Shown here: positions 1 to 7,702 of the stretch, piece after piece | How positions within the stretch are numbered: position 1 is the first letter of the stretch | Layout: the number at the start of each line of letters is the position of its first letter | Position numbers and translations under genes: made by a program | Notes under the pieces: model-generated | What the model saw: the letters and a program-made list of their open reading frames with translations, nothing else | Database searches by the model: none | Told to the model about the DNA's origin: nothing | DNA from: Pelagibacterium sp. 26DY04 | Lineage (GTDB): Bacteria > Pseudomonadota > Alphaproteobacteria > Rhizobiales > Devosiaceae | Direction of reading: 5' to 3' | Length of the DNA: 64,000 nt | NCBI RefSeq assembly: GCF_031202305.1 | Contig: NZ_CP101731.1 | Location: 992,001 to 1,056,000, forward strand

Positions 1-849
1 GGCGGCATTTTCGAAACGCTGCTCGGTCCGGAAGATGCGGTCGTCTCCGATACGCTTAACCACGCCTCGATCATCGACGGCGTGCGGTTGTCCAAAGCCA
101 AGCGCTACCGCTTTTCGACTTCGGACATGGACGATCTCCGCCTCCAGCTCCAGGCCGCCGATGATGATGGCGCGCGCTTCAAGCTCATCGTCACCGATGG
201 CGTGTTCTCAATGGATGGCTACATCGCCAAACTGCCCGAAATCTGCGACCTGGCCGAAGAATACAAGGCCGCTGTTCTGATCGACGAATGCCACGCCACT
301 GGCCATCTGGGTGAAAAGGGCAGAGGCACGCCAGCCCTCACTGGCGCCGGCAACCGCGTCGACATCATCTCTGGCACCTTCGGCAAGACGCTCGGTGGCG
401 CCATGGGCGGCTTCATCGCCGGCCCGCAGCCGGTGGTGGGCCTGCTTCGCCAACGCGCCCGGCCCTATCTGTTTTCCAACGCCCTGCCGCCCTCGGTCGC
501 CGCCGGCGCCATAAAGGCCATCGAGATCGCGGAAAAAGCCGATGACCGCCGCGCCAGGCTCGAAGCGCACACCACCCGTTTCCGTACAGCCCTGACCGAA
601 GCGGGCTTCGATCTGGTTCCGGGCGAAACCCCGATCATCCCGGTCATGCTCTACGACGCCGTCAAGGCGCAGCAAATGGCCAAGGCTCTCCAGGATCGCG
701 GCGTCCTCGTCTCGGCCTTCTCCTTCCCCGTGGTTCCCAAGGGCAAGGCCCGCATCCGCACCCAGATGTCGGCTGGGCTCTCGGAAGACAACATCACCTT
801 CGCCATCGACGCCTTCGTCGGTGCGGGGAAAGAGCTTGGGGTGATTTGA
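1..849 (+). CDS. kbl: Glycine C-acetyltransferase (2-amino-3-ketobutyrate CoA ligase), 5'-truncated by window edge
   Basis: This PLP enzyme cleaves 2-amino-3-oxobutanoate with CoA into glycine and acetyl-CoA, the second step of threonine catabolism. The window opens inside the gene: 282 residues are visible, against roughly 400 for the family, so about the first 115 are missing. The visible start (GGIFETLLG, then LNHASIIDGVRL) is typical of Kbl. DECHATG contributes to the PLP site, and the PLP-binding lysine lies in SGTFGKTLGGA (codon 385-387). The family fold (aminotransferase class II) continues to the TGA at 847-849. The next gene on the same strand is tdh, which makes its substrate, so the pair forms the threonine dehydrogenase route even though 199 bp of repeat DNA separates them. 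Confidence 0.93.
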   Translation, partial: GGIFETLLGPEDAVVSDTLNHASIIDGVRLSKAKRYRFSTSDMDDLRLQLQAADDDGARFKLIVTDGVFSMDGYIAKLPEICDLAEEYKAAVLIDECHATGHLGEKGRGTPALTGAGNRVDIISGTFGKTLGGAMGGFIAGPQPVVGLLRQRARPYLFSNALPPSVAAGAIKAIEIAEKADDRRARLEAHTTRFRTALTEAGFDLVPGETPIIPVMLYDAVKAQQMAKALQDRGVLVSAFSFPVVPKGKARIRTQMSAGLSEDNITFAIDAFVGAGKELGVI

Positions 850-866
850 TGCTGAAGCTCAGCGCC

Positions 867-1008
867 CCCCTCATCCCCGGCCCTTTTCCTGTCAGGGGAG
901 AAGGGGGCTTCCTTGACTGCTCTCGAGTTTCCAGCCGAAACGCTGCCACTGTCTACCCTTCTCCCCTGGTGGGAGAAGGTGGCTCGCGAAGCGAGACGGA
1001 TGAGGGGG
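867..1008. repeat. Palindromic intergenic repeat between kbl and tdh
   Basis: The gap holds inverted copies of a CCCCTCATCC-type sequence at its two ends (867 onward, and the TGAGGGG ending near 1008). A strong hairpin lies inside, with arms CTTCTCCC (958-965) and GGGAGAAG (971-978). Related blocks occur at 15582-15627 and 16889-16953 in this window, so this is a dispersed element, not gene-specific DNA. No convincing coding sequence was seen. Confidence 0.6.
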
Positions 1009-1048
1009 GCGCAGCGCTTGCCCCCTACACCATCGTCGGAGAATACCC

Positions 1049-2083
1049 ATGACCCGCACCATGAAAGCCCTCGTCAAAGCCAAGGCCGAGCCGGGCCTGT
1101 GGATGGAAGAGGTTCCCATCCCCGAGATCGGCCCCGACGACGTGCTGGTCAAGGTCACCAAGACCGGCATCTGCGGCACCGATCTGCACATCTACAAATG
1201 GGACCAATGGGCCCAGAGCGTCATCCCCGTGCCCATGACCGTCGGCCACGAATATTCGGGCACCATCGCCGAACTGGGCGCCAATGTGCGCCATCTCAAG
1301 CTCGGCCAGCGCGTCTCGGGCGAAGGCCATGTGATTGGCTTTAAATCCCGCGCGAGCCGGGCAGGGCGCTTCCATCTCGATCCCGAGACCAAGGGCGTGG
1401 GCGTCAACCTCCCCGGTGCCTTCGCCGAATATGTGAAGATCCCAGCCTTCAACATCGTGCCCTTGCCCGACAGCGTCGATGACGAACTCGCCTCGATCCT
1501 CGATCCGCTGGGCAATGCGGTCCACACCGCGCTCGCCTTCGATCTGGTAGGCGAGGACGTGCTGATCACCGGCGCCGGCCCAATCGGCATCATGAGCGCG
1601 GCGGTCGCCAAGCATGTGGGCGCCCGTCACGTCGTCATCACCGATCCCAACGACAACCGGCTCGAACTCGCCAAAAAGACCGAGCCCACCGTCATCACCA
1701 TCAACACCTCGGAAGACCTGCGAGCGGTAGCGCAATCCCTCGGCATGAGTGAAGGCTTCGACGTGGGCTTCGAAATGAGCGGCGCCCCGGCCGCCATGGC
1801 AAGCCTCACCGAGCATCTGGTGATGGGCGGCAAGATCGCCATGCTCGGCCTGCCGTCGAAACCGTTCGAATATGATTTCGCAAAGATGGTCCTCAAGATG
1901 ATCACCATCAAAGGCATCTACGGCCGCGAAATGTTCGAGACCTGGCATAAGATGCTGGCCATGCTGCAATCGGGCCTCGATATCCGCTCGGTCATCACCA
2001 ACCGCTTCCCGGCCGACCAGTTCGATACCGCCTTCCAAAGCGCCATTCAGGGCGGCGCAGGCAAGATCGTCCTTGATTGGTAG
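1049..2083 (+). CDS. tdh: L-threonine 3-dehydrogenase, lacking the structural zinc cysteines
   Basis: A medium-chain zinc dehydrogenase of 344 residues that oxidises L-threonine to 2-amino-3-oxobutanoate with NAD+. The catalytic zinc site is present: Cys42 in GICGTD and His67-Glu68 in GHEYSG. The Rossmann motif GAGPIG lies near 175-180, and the family hallmarks DPLGNAVHTAL, FDLVGEDVLITGAGPIGIM and GIYGREMFETW are all intact. The odd part is the structural-zinc lobe. The four cysteines expected with spacing 3-3-8 are Gly97, Ser100, Ser103 and Asp111, while the flanks (SGEGH, GVGVN.PGAFAEY) align without a gap. A frameshift therefore does not explain the loss. The gene follows kbl on the same strand, and its product feeds Kbl. 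Confidence 0.95.
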   Translation: MTRTMKALVKAKAEPGLWMEEVPIPEIGPDDVLVKVTKTGICGTDLHIYKWDQWAQSVIPVPMTVGHEYSGTIAELGANVRHLKLGQRVSGEGHVIGFKSRASRAGRFHLDPETKGVGVNLPGAFAEYVKIPAFNIVPLPDSVDDELASILDPLGNAVHTALAFDLVGEDVLITGAGPIGIMSAAVAKHVGARHVVITDPNDNRLELAKKTEPTVITINTSEDLRAVAQSLGMSEGFDVGFEMSGAPAAMASLTEHLVMGGKIAMLGLPSKPFEYDFAKMVLKMITIKGIYGREMFETWHKMLAMLQSGLDIRSVITNRFPADQFDTAFQSAIQGGAGKIVLDW

Positions 2084-2133
2084 ACCTGCCATGACCAAAT
2101 CGTAACGTCCGCGCCGCAATTTCTCCCTATAGG

Positions 2134-2171
2134 GTGGATCAACAGGCGAGGTATTCGCTTTTATGATCCAC
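2134..2171. other. Inverted repeat between tdh and the lipid kinase gene
   Basis: Perfect 8-bp arms GTGGATCA (2134-2141) and TGATCCAC (2164-2171) flank a 22-nt loop. There is no T-tract, so it is a weak terminator candidate. It could equally be an operator for the next gene, whose start lies 22 bp further on. Confidence 0.35.
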
Positions 2172-2193
2172 CGCGTGGCCGGAAAACGATTTG

Positions 2194-3102
2194 ATGACTG
2201 AAGCTTCCCCTCCGAAAATCCGGCGCGCCCTGATGCTGGTCAATCCCAACGCGCGCCGGGGCAGCCAGGCCGTCGAGCCCATCGCCAAGCGGTTGCGCTT
2301 TCGCGGACTCGACGTCACCGTGGAGCGGTTCAAATCCCCTGACGAATTGGCCACCGACATCGCCCGCCGCCGGCACGAGGTCGATCTCGCCATCGTCTGC
2401 GGCGGTGATGGCACCATGAACGCGGCTGCCCCGGCCATCATCGAGACCGGCCTGCCCATGGGCATCATTCCCATGGGCACCGCCAACGATCTTGCCCGCA
2501 CGCTGCATATTCCCGAAAGCTTCCAGCAAGCCGCCGACATCATCGCCGACGGCCATACCCGCGCCATCGATGTGGGGGTGGTCAATGGCCGCCCGTTCTT
2601 CAACGTCGCCAGCATCGGGCTTTCGGCCCAGCTCGCCAACAAGCTCTCCCCGGACGTCAAACGCCGCTGGGGCAAGCTCGGCTATGCGCTGACGGCGCTG
2701 CAACTGGTCACCACGGTGCGTCCCTTCTCCGCTGAAATCGTCTCAGGCGACGAGGTCACCAAGGTCAAATCGCTCCAGATCGCAGTGGGCAACGGCCGCT
2801 ATTATGGTGGCGGCACCGTGGTCGAGGCCGACGCCAAGATCGATGACGGCACGCTCGATCTCTACAGCCTCGAAACCGGCGACGTGCTGAAACTCTTTTT
2901 GATGCTCCGCGCCTTCCGCAATGGCACGCATGGCACCTGGACCGAGGTTCGCACGGCAAAGGGTGACGTCTTCGAAATCCGCACCCGGCGTCCCCAACCG
3001 GTCAACCTCGATGGAGACCTCGTGACCGAAACCCCGGCCCGCTTCGAGATACGCCCCAAAGCCATCACCGTCTTCGTGCCGCCCAGCTATGCCTATTCCT
3101 GA
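2194..3102 (+). CDS. Diacylglycerol kinase / YegS-family lipid kinase
   Basis: A 302-residue soluble lipid kinase expected to phosphorylate a membrane lipid such as diacylglycerol or a sphingosine-like base. The ATP-binding signature of the DAGK catalytic domain is clear: NPNARRG near 18-24 and GGDGT at 70-74, followed by GLPMGIIPMGTANDLARTL, the usual second block. The C-terminal half (YYGGGTVVEADAKIDDGTLD) also matches the family. ATG 2194 is preferred over the in-frame TTG just before it. The gene stands alone between tdh and a TetR gene, so its physiological substrate cannot be read from context. Confidence 0.85.
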   Translation: MTEASPPKIRRALMLVNPNARRGSQAVEPIAKRLRFRGLDVTVERFKSPDELATDIARRRHEVDLAIVCGGDGTMNAAAPAIIETGLPMGIIPMGTANDLARTLHIPESFQQAADIIADGHTRAIDVGVVNGRPFFNVASIGLSAQLANKLSPDVKRRWGKLGYALTALQLVTTVRPFSAEIVSGDEVTKVKSLQIAVGNGRYYGGGTVVEADAKIDDGTLDLYSLETGDVLKLFLMLRAFRNGTHGTWTEVRTAKGDVFEIRTRRPQPVNLDGDLVTETPARFEIRPKAITVFVPPSYAYS

Positions 3103-3160
3103 AGCCTTGCCAAAGACGGCGCTTGTCTGTCATCCAAGGCCCTGACCACCGGATACGGCA

Positions 3161-3730
3161 ATGCCCAGACCCAAGCTCCATTCCGACGACACCATTCTCG
3201 CCGCCGCCCAGCAGGTGCTCCTCACCCGCGGCCCGTCCAACTTCACCCTGAACGATGTCGCCAACGCCGTCGGCATATCCCGCGCCGCGCTCATCCAGCG
3301 CTTCTCGGACAAGGCGACCCTGCATCTCAAGGTCATGGAGCGCTCCACCCAGGAGGTGCGCGACTATTTTGCTGCCGCCCCCAACGATGTTGGGCTTACT
3401 CCTCTCTGGACCATGCTCAAGGACCTGATCGACGGCATGGGGGCAGGGGATGGCTTTGCCGGTTACCTGCTGCTCGAATGGAGCGATGTGGTCGATGACC
3501 GCCTCAACGCCCTGGCGCAAGAACGCAACCATCTCGTCCGAGCCGCCATCCTCGAGCGTCTTCCCGCTGGTCCGCACGATCCCGAAACCGCCGCCGGCCT
3601 CATTCAATCGGTGATCCAGGGCGCCACCATGCAGTGGCTGATCGACAAGCCGGGTGCGCTCAACAGCTTCGTCATCGACCGGACCCGGCACCTGCTGCAA
3701 ATCCTCTATCCCGATCACGCATTCGATTGA
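3161..3730 (+). CDS. TetR/AcrR family transcriptional regulator
   Basis: A 189-residue protein with an N-terminal TetR-type helix-turn-helix at about residues 8-55 (ILAAAQQVLLTRG, then LNDVANAVGISRAALIQRFSDK). The remainder is a helical ligand-binding domain with no recognisable ligand signature. It lies 58 bp after the lipid kinase gene and 32 bp before the MarR-GNAT gene, all on the same strand, so it might regulate either. The palindrome right after its stop codon belongs more naturally to the next gene. Confidence 0.85.
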   Translation: MPRPKLHSDDTILAAAQQVLLTRGPSNFTLNDVANAVGISRAALIQRFSDKATLHLKVMERSTQEVRDYFAAAPNDVGLTPLWTMLKDLIDGMGAGDGFAGYLLLEWSDVVDDRLNALAQERNHLVRAAILERLPAGPHDPETAAGLIQSVIQGATMQWLIDKPGALNSFVIDRTRHLLQILYPDHAFD

Positions 3731-3739
3731 CGACGCCGG

Positions 3740-3761
3740 ATATCTGACCTAAGTCAGATAT
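3740..3761. promoter_or_regulatory. Candidate operator: 22-bp palindrome abutting the MarR-GNAT start codon
   Basis: Arms ATATCTGAC and GTCAGATAT are exact reverse complements separated by CTAA. The right arm ends one base before the ATG at 3763, leaving no room for a Shine-Dalgarno sequence. This is the size and placement of a MarR-type autoregulatory operator. The transcript may be leaderless or start inside the palindrome. Function is inferred. Confidence 0.55.
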
Positions 3762-3762
3762 T

Positions 3763-4635
3763 ATGTCACTCGATCCCGTCGCCCGCTTCCGCCGTTTCTC
3801 CCGCGCCGTCACCTCGGAGGTCGGCGCCCTCGATACGTCTTTCTTGGGGCGAGGCCGCCCCCTCGGCTCGGCGCGAGTCCTGAACGCCGTTGGCCATGGC
3901 CGCACCGACATAGCCGAAGTCCGCGACTATCTCGGCCTCGATTCCGGCCTCATGAGTCGCCTGCTGCGTGGCCTTGAGGATGAAGGGCTGATCGAAACCC
4001 GCCCCGATCCCGCCGACGGCCGCCGCCGCATCGCCGCGCTCACCCAGGCAGGCCAGCGTGAATTCGAGGCCTATGAGAATATCTCCAACACCCGCGCCAA
4101 AGCCCTCCTCTCCCGCCACCCGCACCCTGAAGCGCTGCTCGCCGCCATGGACCTTGTCGCCTCCGCCCTGGGCCGCGATCGTATCGTGTTCGAAGAAGTC
4201 GATCCCCGTTGCGAACCCGCCCGCTATTGCCTCGGCGAATATTATGCCGAACTCGCCCGCCGCTTCGAAAACGGCTTCGAGGTTTCGCTGTCCCGCGATC
4301 CCGACGCCAACGACATGATCCGCCCACGCGGCAGCTTCCTCGTCGCCTTTTCCGATGGTCTGCCCATCGGCTGTGTCGGGCTCAAGGGCGGGATCGATTA
4401 CGCCGAGGCCAAACGCCTCTGGGTCGCGCCTTCGGCCCGCGGGCTCGGCCTCGCCAAGCGCCTCATGGCCGCCACCGAGGACGCCGCTCGCGAACTGGGA
4501 CACACGATCATCCGTCTCGACACCAACCGCGCCCTTCCAGAAGCCATAGCGATGTATCGCAAATCCGGCTGGACCGAGATCGACCGCTACAACGACGATC
4601 CCTATCCGGACTTCTTCTTCGAAAAGCGGCTCTGA
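3763..4635 (+). CDS. MarR-family regulator fused to a GNAT acetyltransferase domain
   Basis: A 290-residue two-domain protein. Residues about 35-100 form a winged helix of MarR type (VRDYLGLDSGLMSRLLRGLEDEGLI, then the wing with RPDPADGRRR). Residues about 150-290 form a GNAT fold with an acetyl-CoA loop RGLGLAKRLM and a C-terminal MYRKSGWTEI block. Known proteins of this design couple DNA binding to acetylation of a small molecule or protein, but the substrate here is unknown. The start is set by the conserved VARFRRFSRAV opening. The palindrome at 3740-3761 touches the start codon, which suggests self-repression. Confidence 0.85.
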   Translation: MSLDPVARFRRFSRAVTSEVGALDTSFLGRGRPLGSARVLNAVGHGRTDIAEVRDYLGLDSGLMSRLLRGLEDEGLIETRPDPADGRRRIAALTQAGQREFEAYENISNTRAKALLSRHPHPEALLAAMDLVASALGRDRIVFEEVDPRCEPARYCLGEYYAELARRFENGFEVSLSRDPDANDMIRPRGSFLVAFSDGLPIGCVGLKGGIDYAEAKRLWVAPSARGLGLAKRLMAATEDAARELGHTIIRLDTNRALPEAIAMYRKSGWTEIDRYNDDPYPDFFFEKRL

Positions 4636-4651
4636 ACCCTCCGGGCTTGAA

Positions 4652-4673
4652 TATAACCGTCATAACGGTTATA
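4652..4673. promoter_or_regulatory. Palindrome upstream of the RlmN/Cfr-family gene
   Basis: Arms TATAACCGT and ACGGTTATA are exact reverse complements around a CATA centre. It sits 16 bp after the MarR-GNAT stop and 48 bp before the next start. The AT-rich ends could overlap a promoter. It differs in sequence from the palindrome at 3740-3761, so a different regulator is likely. It also lacks a T-tract, so a terminator is less likely. Confidence 0.45.
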
Positions 4674-4721
4674 AATGAAGGATCGCAGGCATAGCCTGAA
4701 TTCTGAACCTCCTGATGCCCC

Positions 4722-5771
4722 ATGACCTCCGCCGTTCTCACCCGAACCGCGGCCGCTTCAACGCGCGCCGCTGCACCTCCGTTCGCCCTCGATCTCGACC
4801 GCGCCGCGTTCGAGCGCCTCAACGCGCGTTCGGCCCGACCCATCACCTATCGCGATCTCTTCACGCCCCACGCCGATCTGCCCAAGCCCCTGCGCCGTTG
4901 GGCCGAAGAGCAGGGGGTGGAGTTGCGCCGTCTCACCCTGCGCTCGCGCGAGCGCGGCACGCGGTCTGAAAAATTTCTCTTCGCGCTGCCGGACGGCTAC
5001 GCCATCGAAACCGTGCTCATCCGCCGGCATGATGGCTTCACCGCCTGCGTCTCCTCCCAGGTCGGCTGCGCCTTCGCCTGCCGTTTCTGCGCCTCGGGGC
5101 AGGCGGGTTTGAAGCGCAATCTCACGTCCGGCGAGATTGTCGAACAGGTCCTGCGCCTGGGCCCCAAGGTCAACCGCATCGTCTTCATGGGCATTGGCGA
5201 ACCGCTCAACAATTACGAAAACGTGCTCAAGGCCATTCGCATCCTGCGCGACCGCGCTGGCATGGCGTTCCCCACCTCGGGCATCACGGTCTCAACCATC
5301 GGTATTCCCAAGGCACTCAAGGCCCTGCGCGAGGAGCATCTGAAGCTCAACCTCACCATCTCGCTCCACGCCACGACCCAGGAAAGCCGCGCCACGCTGA
5401 TCCCCGGCAGCAAGAAGCACGACATCTCCGAAGTCGTCACTCGCGCGCGCTCCTGGGCCGAGCGCCACAACCGGATCGTAACCTTCGTTTATCTCGTCCT
5501 GCCCGGCATCAACGACACCCGCGCCGATCTCGACCGGCTCTGCGCCATGTTCGCCGACCAGCCCGCCCGCATCAATCTGATGCGCTGGAACCCCGTCGAT
5601 GGCATCGCGCTGGGCCGCACCGATGACCGCACCCTCGCGCTGTTCCGCGCCGGCCTCGAACGCGCCGGCATCCCCGTCGTCGTGCGCGACACCCAAGGCC
5701 GCGACATCACCGCCGCCTGCGGCCAACTCTGGCTGCGGGATGTGCAGGGATTGCCGGTGGCCAAGCGCTAG
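4722..5771 (+). CDS. RlmN/Cfr-family radical SAM rRNA methyltransferase
   Basis: A 349-residue enzyme of the family that methylates A2503 of 23S rRNA (C2 for RlmN, C8 for Cfr). The radical SAM cluster motif is CAFACRFC (Cys116, Cys120, Cys123). The two cysteines needed for methyl transfer are present: Cys109 in ACVSSQVG and Cys333 in TAACGQL. Other hallmarks are FMGIGEPLNNYENV, TVSTIGIPKAL, ISLHA and NLMRWNPVDG. The central part (KALREEHLKLNLTISLHATTQESR) differs from the usual proteobacterial RlmN as I remember it, and the protein is shorter, so it may be a second, divergent paralogue. I do not assign rlmN firmly. The N-terminal 20 residues look poorly ordered. Confidence 0.8.
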   Translation: MTSAVLTRTAAASTRAAAPPFALDLDRAAFERLNARSARPITYRDLFTPHADLPKPLRRWAEEQGVELRRLTLRSRERGTRSEKFLFALPDGYAIETVLIRRHDGFTACVSSQVGCAFACRFCASGQAGLKRNLTSGEIVEQVLRLGPKVNRIVFMGIGEPLNNYENVLKAIRILRDRAGMAFPTSGITVSTIGIPKALKALREEHLKLNLTISLHATTQESRATLIPGSKKHDISEVVTRARSWAERHNRIVTFVYLVLPGINDTRADLDRLCAMFADQPARINLMRWNPVDGIALGRTDDRTLALFRAGLERAGIPVVVRDTQGRDITAACGQLWLRDVQGLPVAKR

Positions 5772-6160
5772 GGACAGCGATCAGGCGGTCGAATTTAGCA
5801 GGCGCTCCCAGCCACGGCGTTCTCCCGAAGGACACCACCTCTCCCCTCGTCGTCTTCGGGCTAGACCCGGAGACCCGCAACGCTCCCACGCAACTCAGCA
5901 GGAGTTTGTTTCCACACCCCTCGAGCCCGAGGGTGACGAAGGAGAGGGTGGAGAACGTGACCACTCCTCATCGGAAGTCCCACCGTCTCCACAAACAAAT
6001 CCCTGTCATTCCGGGCGTGAGAAGCGATTCGGCCTTGGCCGGAGGCAAAGCTCCGGTGGAGCTTTGGCAGCGCACGAACGCCTTGAGACCTACGGTCGAA
6101 AGGCCCCGGGAACCCAGCAGCCGAACCTCGCCGGGCCGCCGAGGCTGAGTTGGCAGTCAG
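5772..6160. other. Non-coding stretch with a dispersed 36-bp repeat
   Basis: No credible gene was seen in these 389 bases. Positions 5845-5880 carry a 36-bp sequence that recurs at 15157-15192 with a single mismatch. Its core, CGGGCTAGACCCG, is near-palindromic. The rest has the patchy composition of degenerate intergenic repeats and leads directly into the tandem array at 6161. Confidence 0.55.
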
Positions 6161-6568
6161 CCCCTACTGCAAGACGCGATCCAGGGAATACTCGCCGTTG
6201 CTGATTCGATACCCGCAACGTGCAAGCCGACGCCCTGCGTCGGCGCCCGACAAAGTTGCGCGAGGAAACCGGATCGGGAAAGCCCCTACTGCAAGACGCG
6301 ATCCAGGGAATACTCGCCGTTGCTGATTCGATACCGCAACGTGCAAGCCGACGCTTGCGTCGGCGCCGACAAAGTTGCGCGAGGAAACCGGATCGGGGAA
6401 GCCCCTACTGCAAGGCGCGATCCAGGGAATACTCGCCGTTGCTGATTCCATACCGCAACGTGCAAGCCGACGCTTGCGTCGGCGCCCGACAAAGTTGCGC
6501 GAGGAAACCGGATCGGGGAAGCCCTACTGCAAGACGCGATCCAGGGTGTATTCCCCGTTGCTGATTCG
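6161..6568 (-). repeat. Tandem array (about 120-bp unit) made from the 3' end of the adjacent gene
   Basis: Units begin at 6161, 6283, 6402 and 6522, giving periods of 122, 119 and 120 bp. Read on the minus strand, each unit encodes the peptide ISNGEYSLDRVLQ followed by TAG, then about 78 bp of flank. The fourth copy is the true 3' end of the CDS at 6524-6799, which reads ISNGEYTLDRVLQ. The flank in each unit holds a hairpin with arms GCCGACGC and GCGTCGGC, which could act as that gene's terminator. So three extra copies of tail plus putative terminator lie downstream of the gene. Units abut without unique spacers, so this is not CRISPR. Confidence 0.85.
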
Positions 6569-6799
6569 ATCCGGAATGTTGCCGATCAGTTGCGCCACGG
6601 CCTCTTCGCCATAATCGCGCACCAGGGTTGCGATCGCCGCGAAGAGCGCCGCATGGGCCAGCGCTTCGGTGTCGATTCCATCGCTGTCGGCCGCATTCCA
6701 GGCGTCCGCCAGGTATTCGAGCGCGATCTGGCGCTCTTCCTGCTCGGCCTCGATGCCGGTGGACTCGGTGGGAAACGGAAAAGTGGTGCGCGTGGTCAT
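6524..6799 (-). CDS. Small protein of unknown function, 91 residues
   Basis: I do not recognise this protein. It is acidic and mostly helical by composition (ALEYLADAWNAADSD, ALAHAALFAAIATLVRDYGEEAVAQLI) with no signal peptide or membrane segment, so it is probably cytoplasmic. It starts with ATG at 6797-6799. Its last 13 codons are copied three times downstream in the tandem array (6161 onward), with a Thr-to-Ser change in the copies. The real gene and the copies thus agree in reading frame up to the stop, which supports the gene being real. An 82-bp gap separates it from the TIGR02301 gene on the same strand. Confidence 0.7.
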   Translation of the reverse strand: MTTRTTFPFPTESTGIEAEQEERQIALEYLADAWNAADSDGIDTEALAHAALFAAIATLVRDYGEEAVAQLIGNIPDRISNGEYTLDRVLQ

Positions 6800-6881
6800 G
6801 GCCGCTAGTTACCATGCCTTTATGGCGCTGCTAAGGGGAAATGACCAATTGGTTAACGCGGCGCCCCAAATTGGGGAAATC

Positions 6882-7250
6882 TCACTCGGCGTAGCGCTGG
6901 TGGATGTCCCGCGCCAGCGTGTCGCCCTCGGCCAAAAGCCGGGCGATCGCCGTCTGCGCCGAGGGCGTGCAGCTTCGGTAGAATCGCGCATAGGCTTCGT
7001 AACCGGCGTTGAACGCCCCGGCCAGTCTGGCGCGCCGGTCCTCGTCCGGCTCATCGAGTTCGATCAGTTCAGCCATCTGCCCACGCCAGTCGGTGGTGAC
7101 GTCGCCACAGAGCGGGCTGAGCATGTAAAGGCTGCCCAGGATTTCCGACAGCCGCTCCATCTGCGCCTGATAGGGCGGGTCGACGGCCAGAACGGGCAGC
7201 GGCGCGATCACTATGCACAGCGCCATACCGAGCGCTCGGATTCGCCTCAT
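6882..7250 (-). CDS. TIGR02301-family secreted protein of unknown function
   Basis: A 122-residue protein beginning MRRIRALGMALCIVIAPLPVLA, a typical signal peptide. The mature part matches what I know of the alphaproteobacterial TIGR02301 family: RLSEILGSLYMLSPLCGD, then EDRRARLAGAFNAGYEAYARFYRSCTPSA and a short helix to the end. Two cysteines (LCGD and RSCT) could form a disulfide in the periplasm. No biochemical role is known to me. Its ATG overlaps the stop of the upstream Nudix gene (ATGA, 7247-7250), so the two are translationally coupled. That start is also the only one that leaves an intact signal peptide. Confidence 0.82.
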   Translation of the reverse strand: MRRIRALGMALCIVIAPLPVLAVDPPYQAQMERLSEILGSLYMLSPLCGDVTTDWRGQMAELIELDEPDEDRRARLAGAFNAGYEAYARFYRSCTPSAQTAIARLLAEGDTLARDIHQRYAE

Positions 7251-7654
7251 GGCTCTATGCCCGTAAGCCCCAGCGTCCTGGCGCAGTCCTTGACGATTCG
7301 ATCTAGGCCCTCCGTGGTGCGATAGGCCTGCACCTCGTCCACATGCACCCATTCCCAATCGGTGATTTCCGGGCTGGTGATCGGCGCCGAAATCGGGCAG
7401 CGCGCCGCGAACACCATCAGCCTATAGGTCCTTTCCGCCTCGCCGACCGTTTCGACGAGGACTTCTATGGGATCGGCGACGATGAGCCTTGTTTCCTCGA
7501 ACAGCTCGCGCTGCACGCAATCGATCGGCGTCTCGCCAGGCTCCATCCGCCCGCCGGGAAAGGTCCAAAGGCCCATGAAAGGAGCGTAGGCGCGCTGGAT
7601 CAGCAGCACCTCGTCTCCGTGGAAAAGCCCGATAGAACAGGCGTCGGGCTTCAT
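7247..7654 (-). CDS. NUDIX hydrolase
   Basis: A 135-residue single-domain Nudix protein, expected to hydrolyse a nucleoside diphosphate linked to another moiety with Mg2+. The Nudix box runs from GGRMEPGE to RELFEET with the correct seven-residue spacing. The glycine usually two residues after EE is an arginine (EETRLIV), a minor departure. The start KPDACSIGLFHGDEVLLIQR is the expected first strand. The gene is coupled by ATGA overlap to the secreted TIGR02301 gene downstream, an arrangement I recall from other alphaproteobacteria. The substrate cannot be told from the sequence. Confidence 0.88.
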   Translation of the reverse strand: MKPDACSIGLFHGDEVLLIQRAYAPFMGLWTFPGGRMEPGETPIDCVQRELFEETRLIVADPIEVLVETVGEAERTYRLMVFAARCPISAPITSPEITDWEWVHVDEVQAYRTTEGLDRIVKDCARTLGLTGIEP

Positions 7655-7702
7655 CTGGCGGTTGCCTTGTCTATATTGGGCAATGAACGGGAACGATGAA
7701 TC

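Noticed and set aside
1318..1400. Frameshift as the reason for the missing Tdh cysteines
   Set aside because: Flanking motifs align without gaps and the codons read smoothly, so point changes and not a frame slip explain the difference.
1025..2119. A 364-residue open frame antisense to tdh
   Set aside because: Typical GC-rich antisense shadow with a His/Asp/Gly-rich translation and no motif; tdh on the other strand is certain.
6161..6568. Possible CRISPR array
   Set aside because: Units abut directly without unique spacers, are about 120 bp long, and copy a gene tail.
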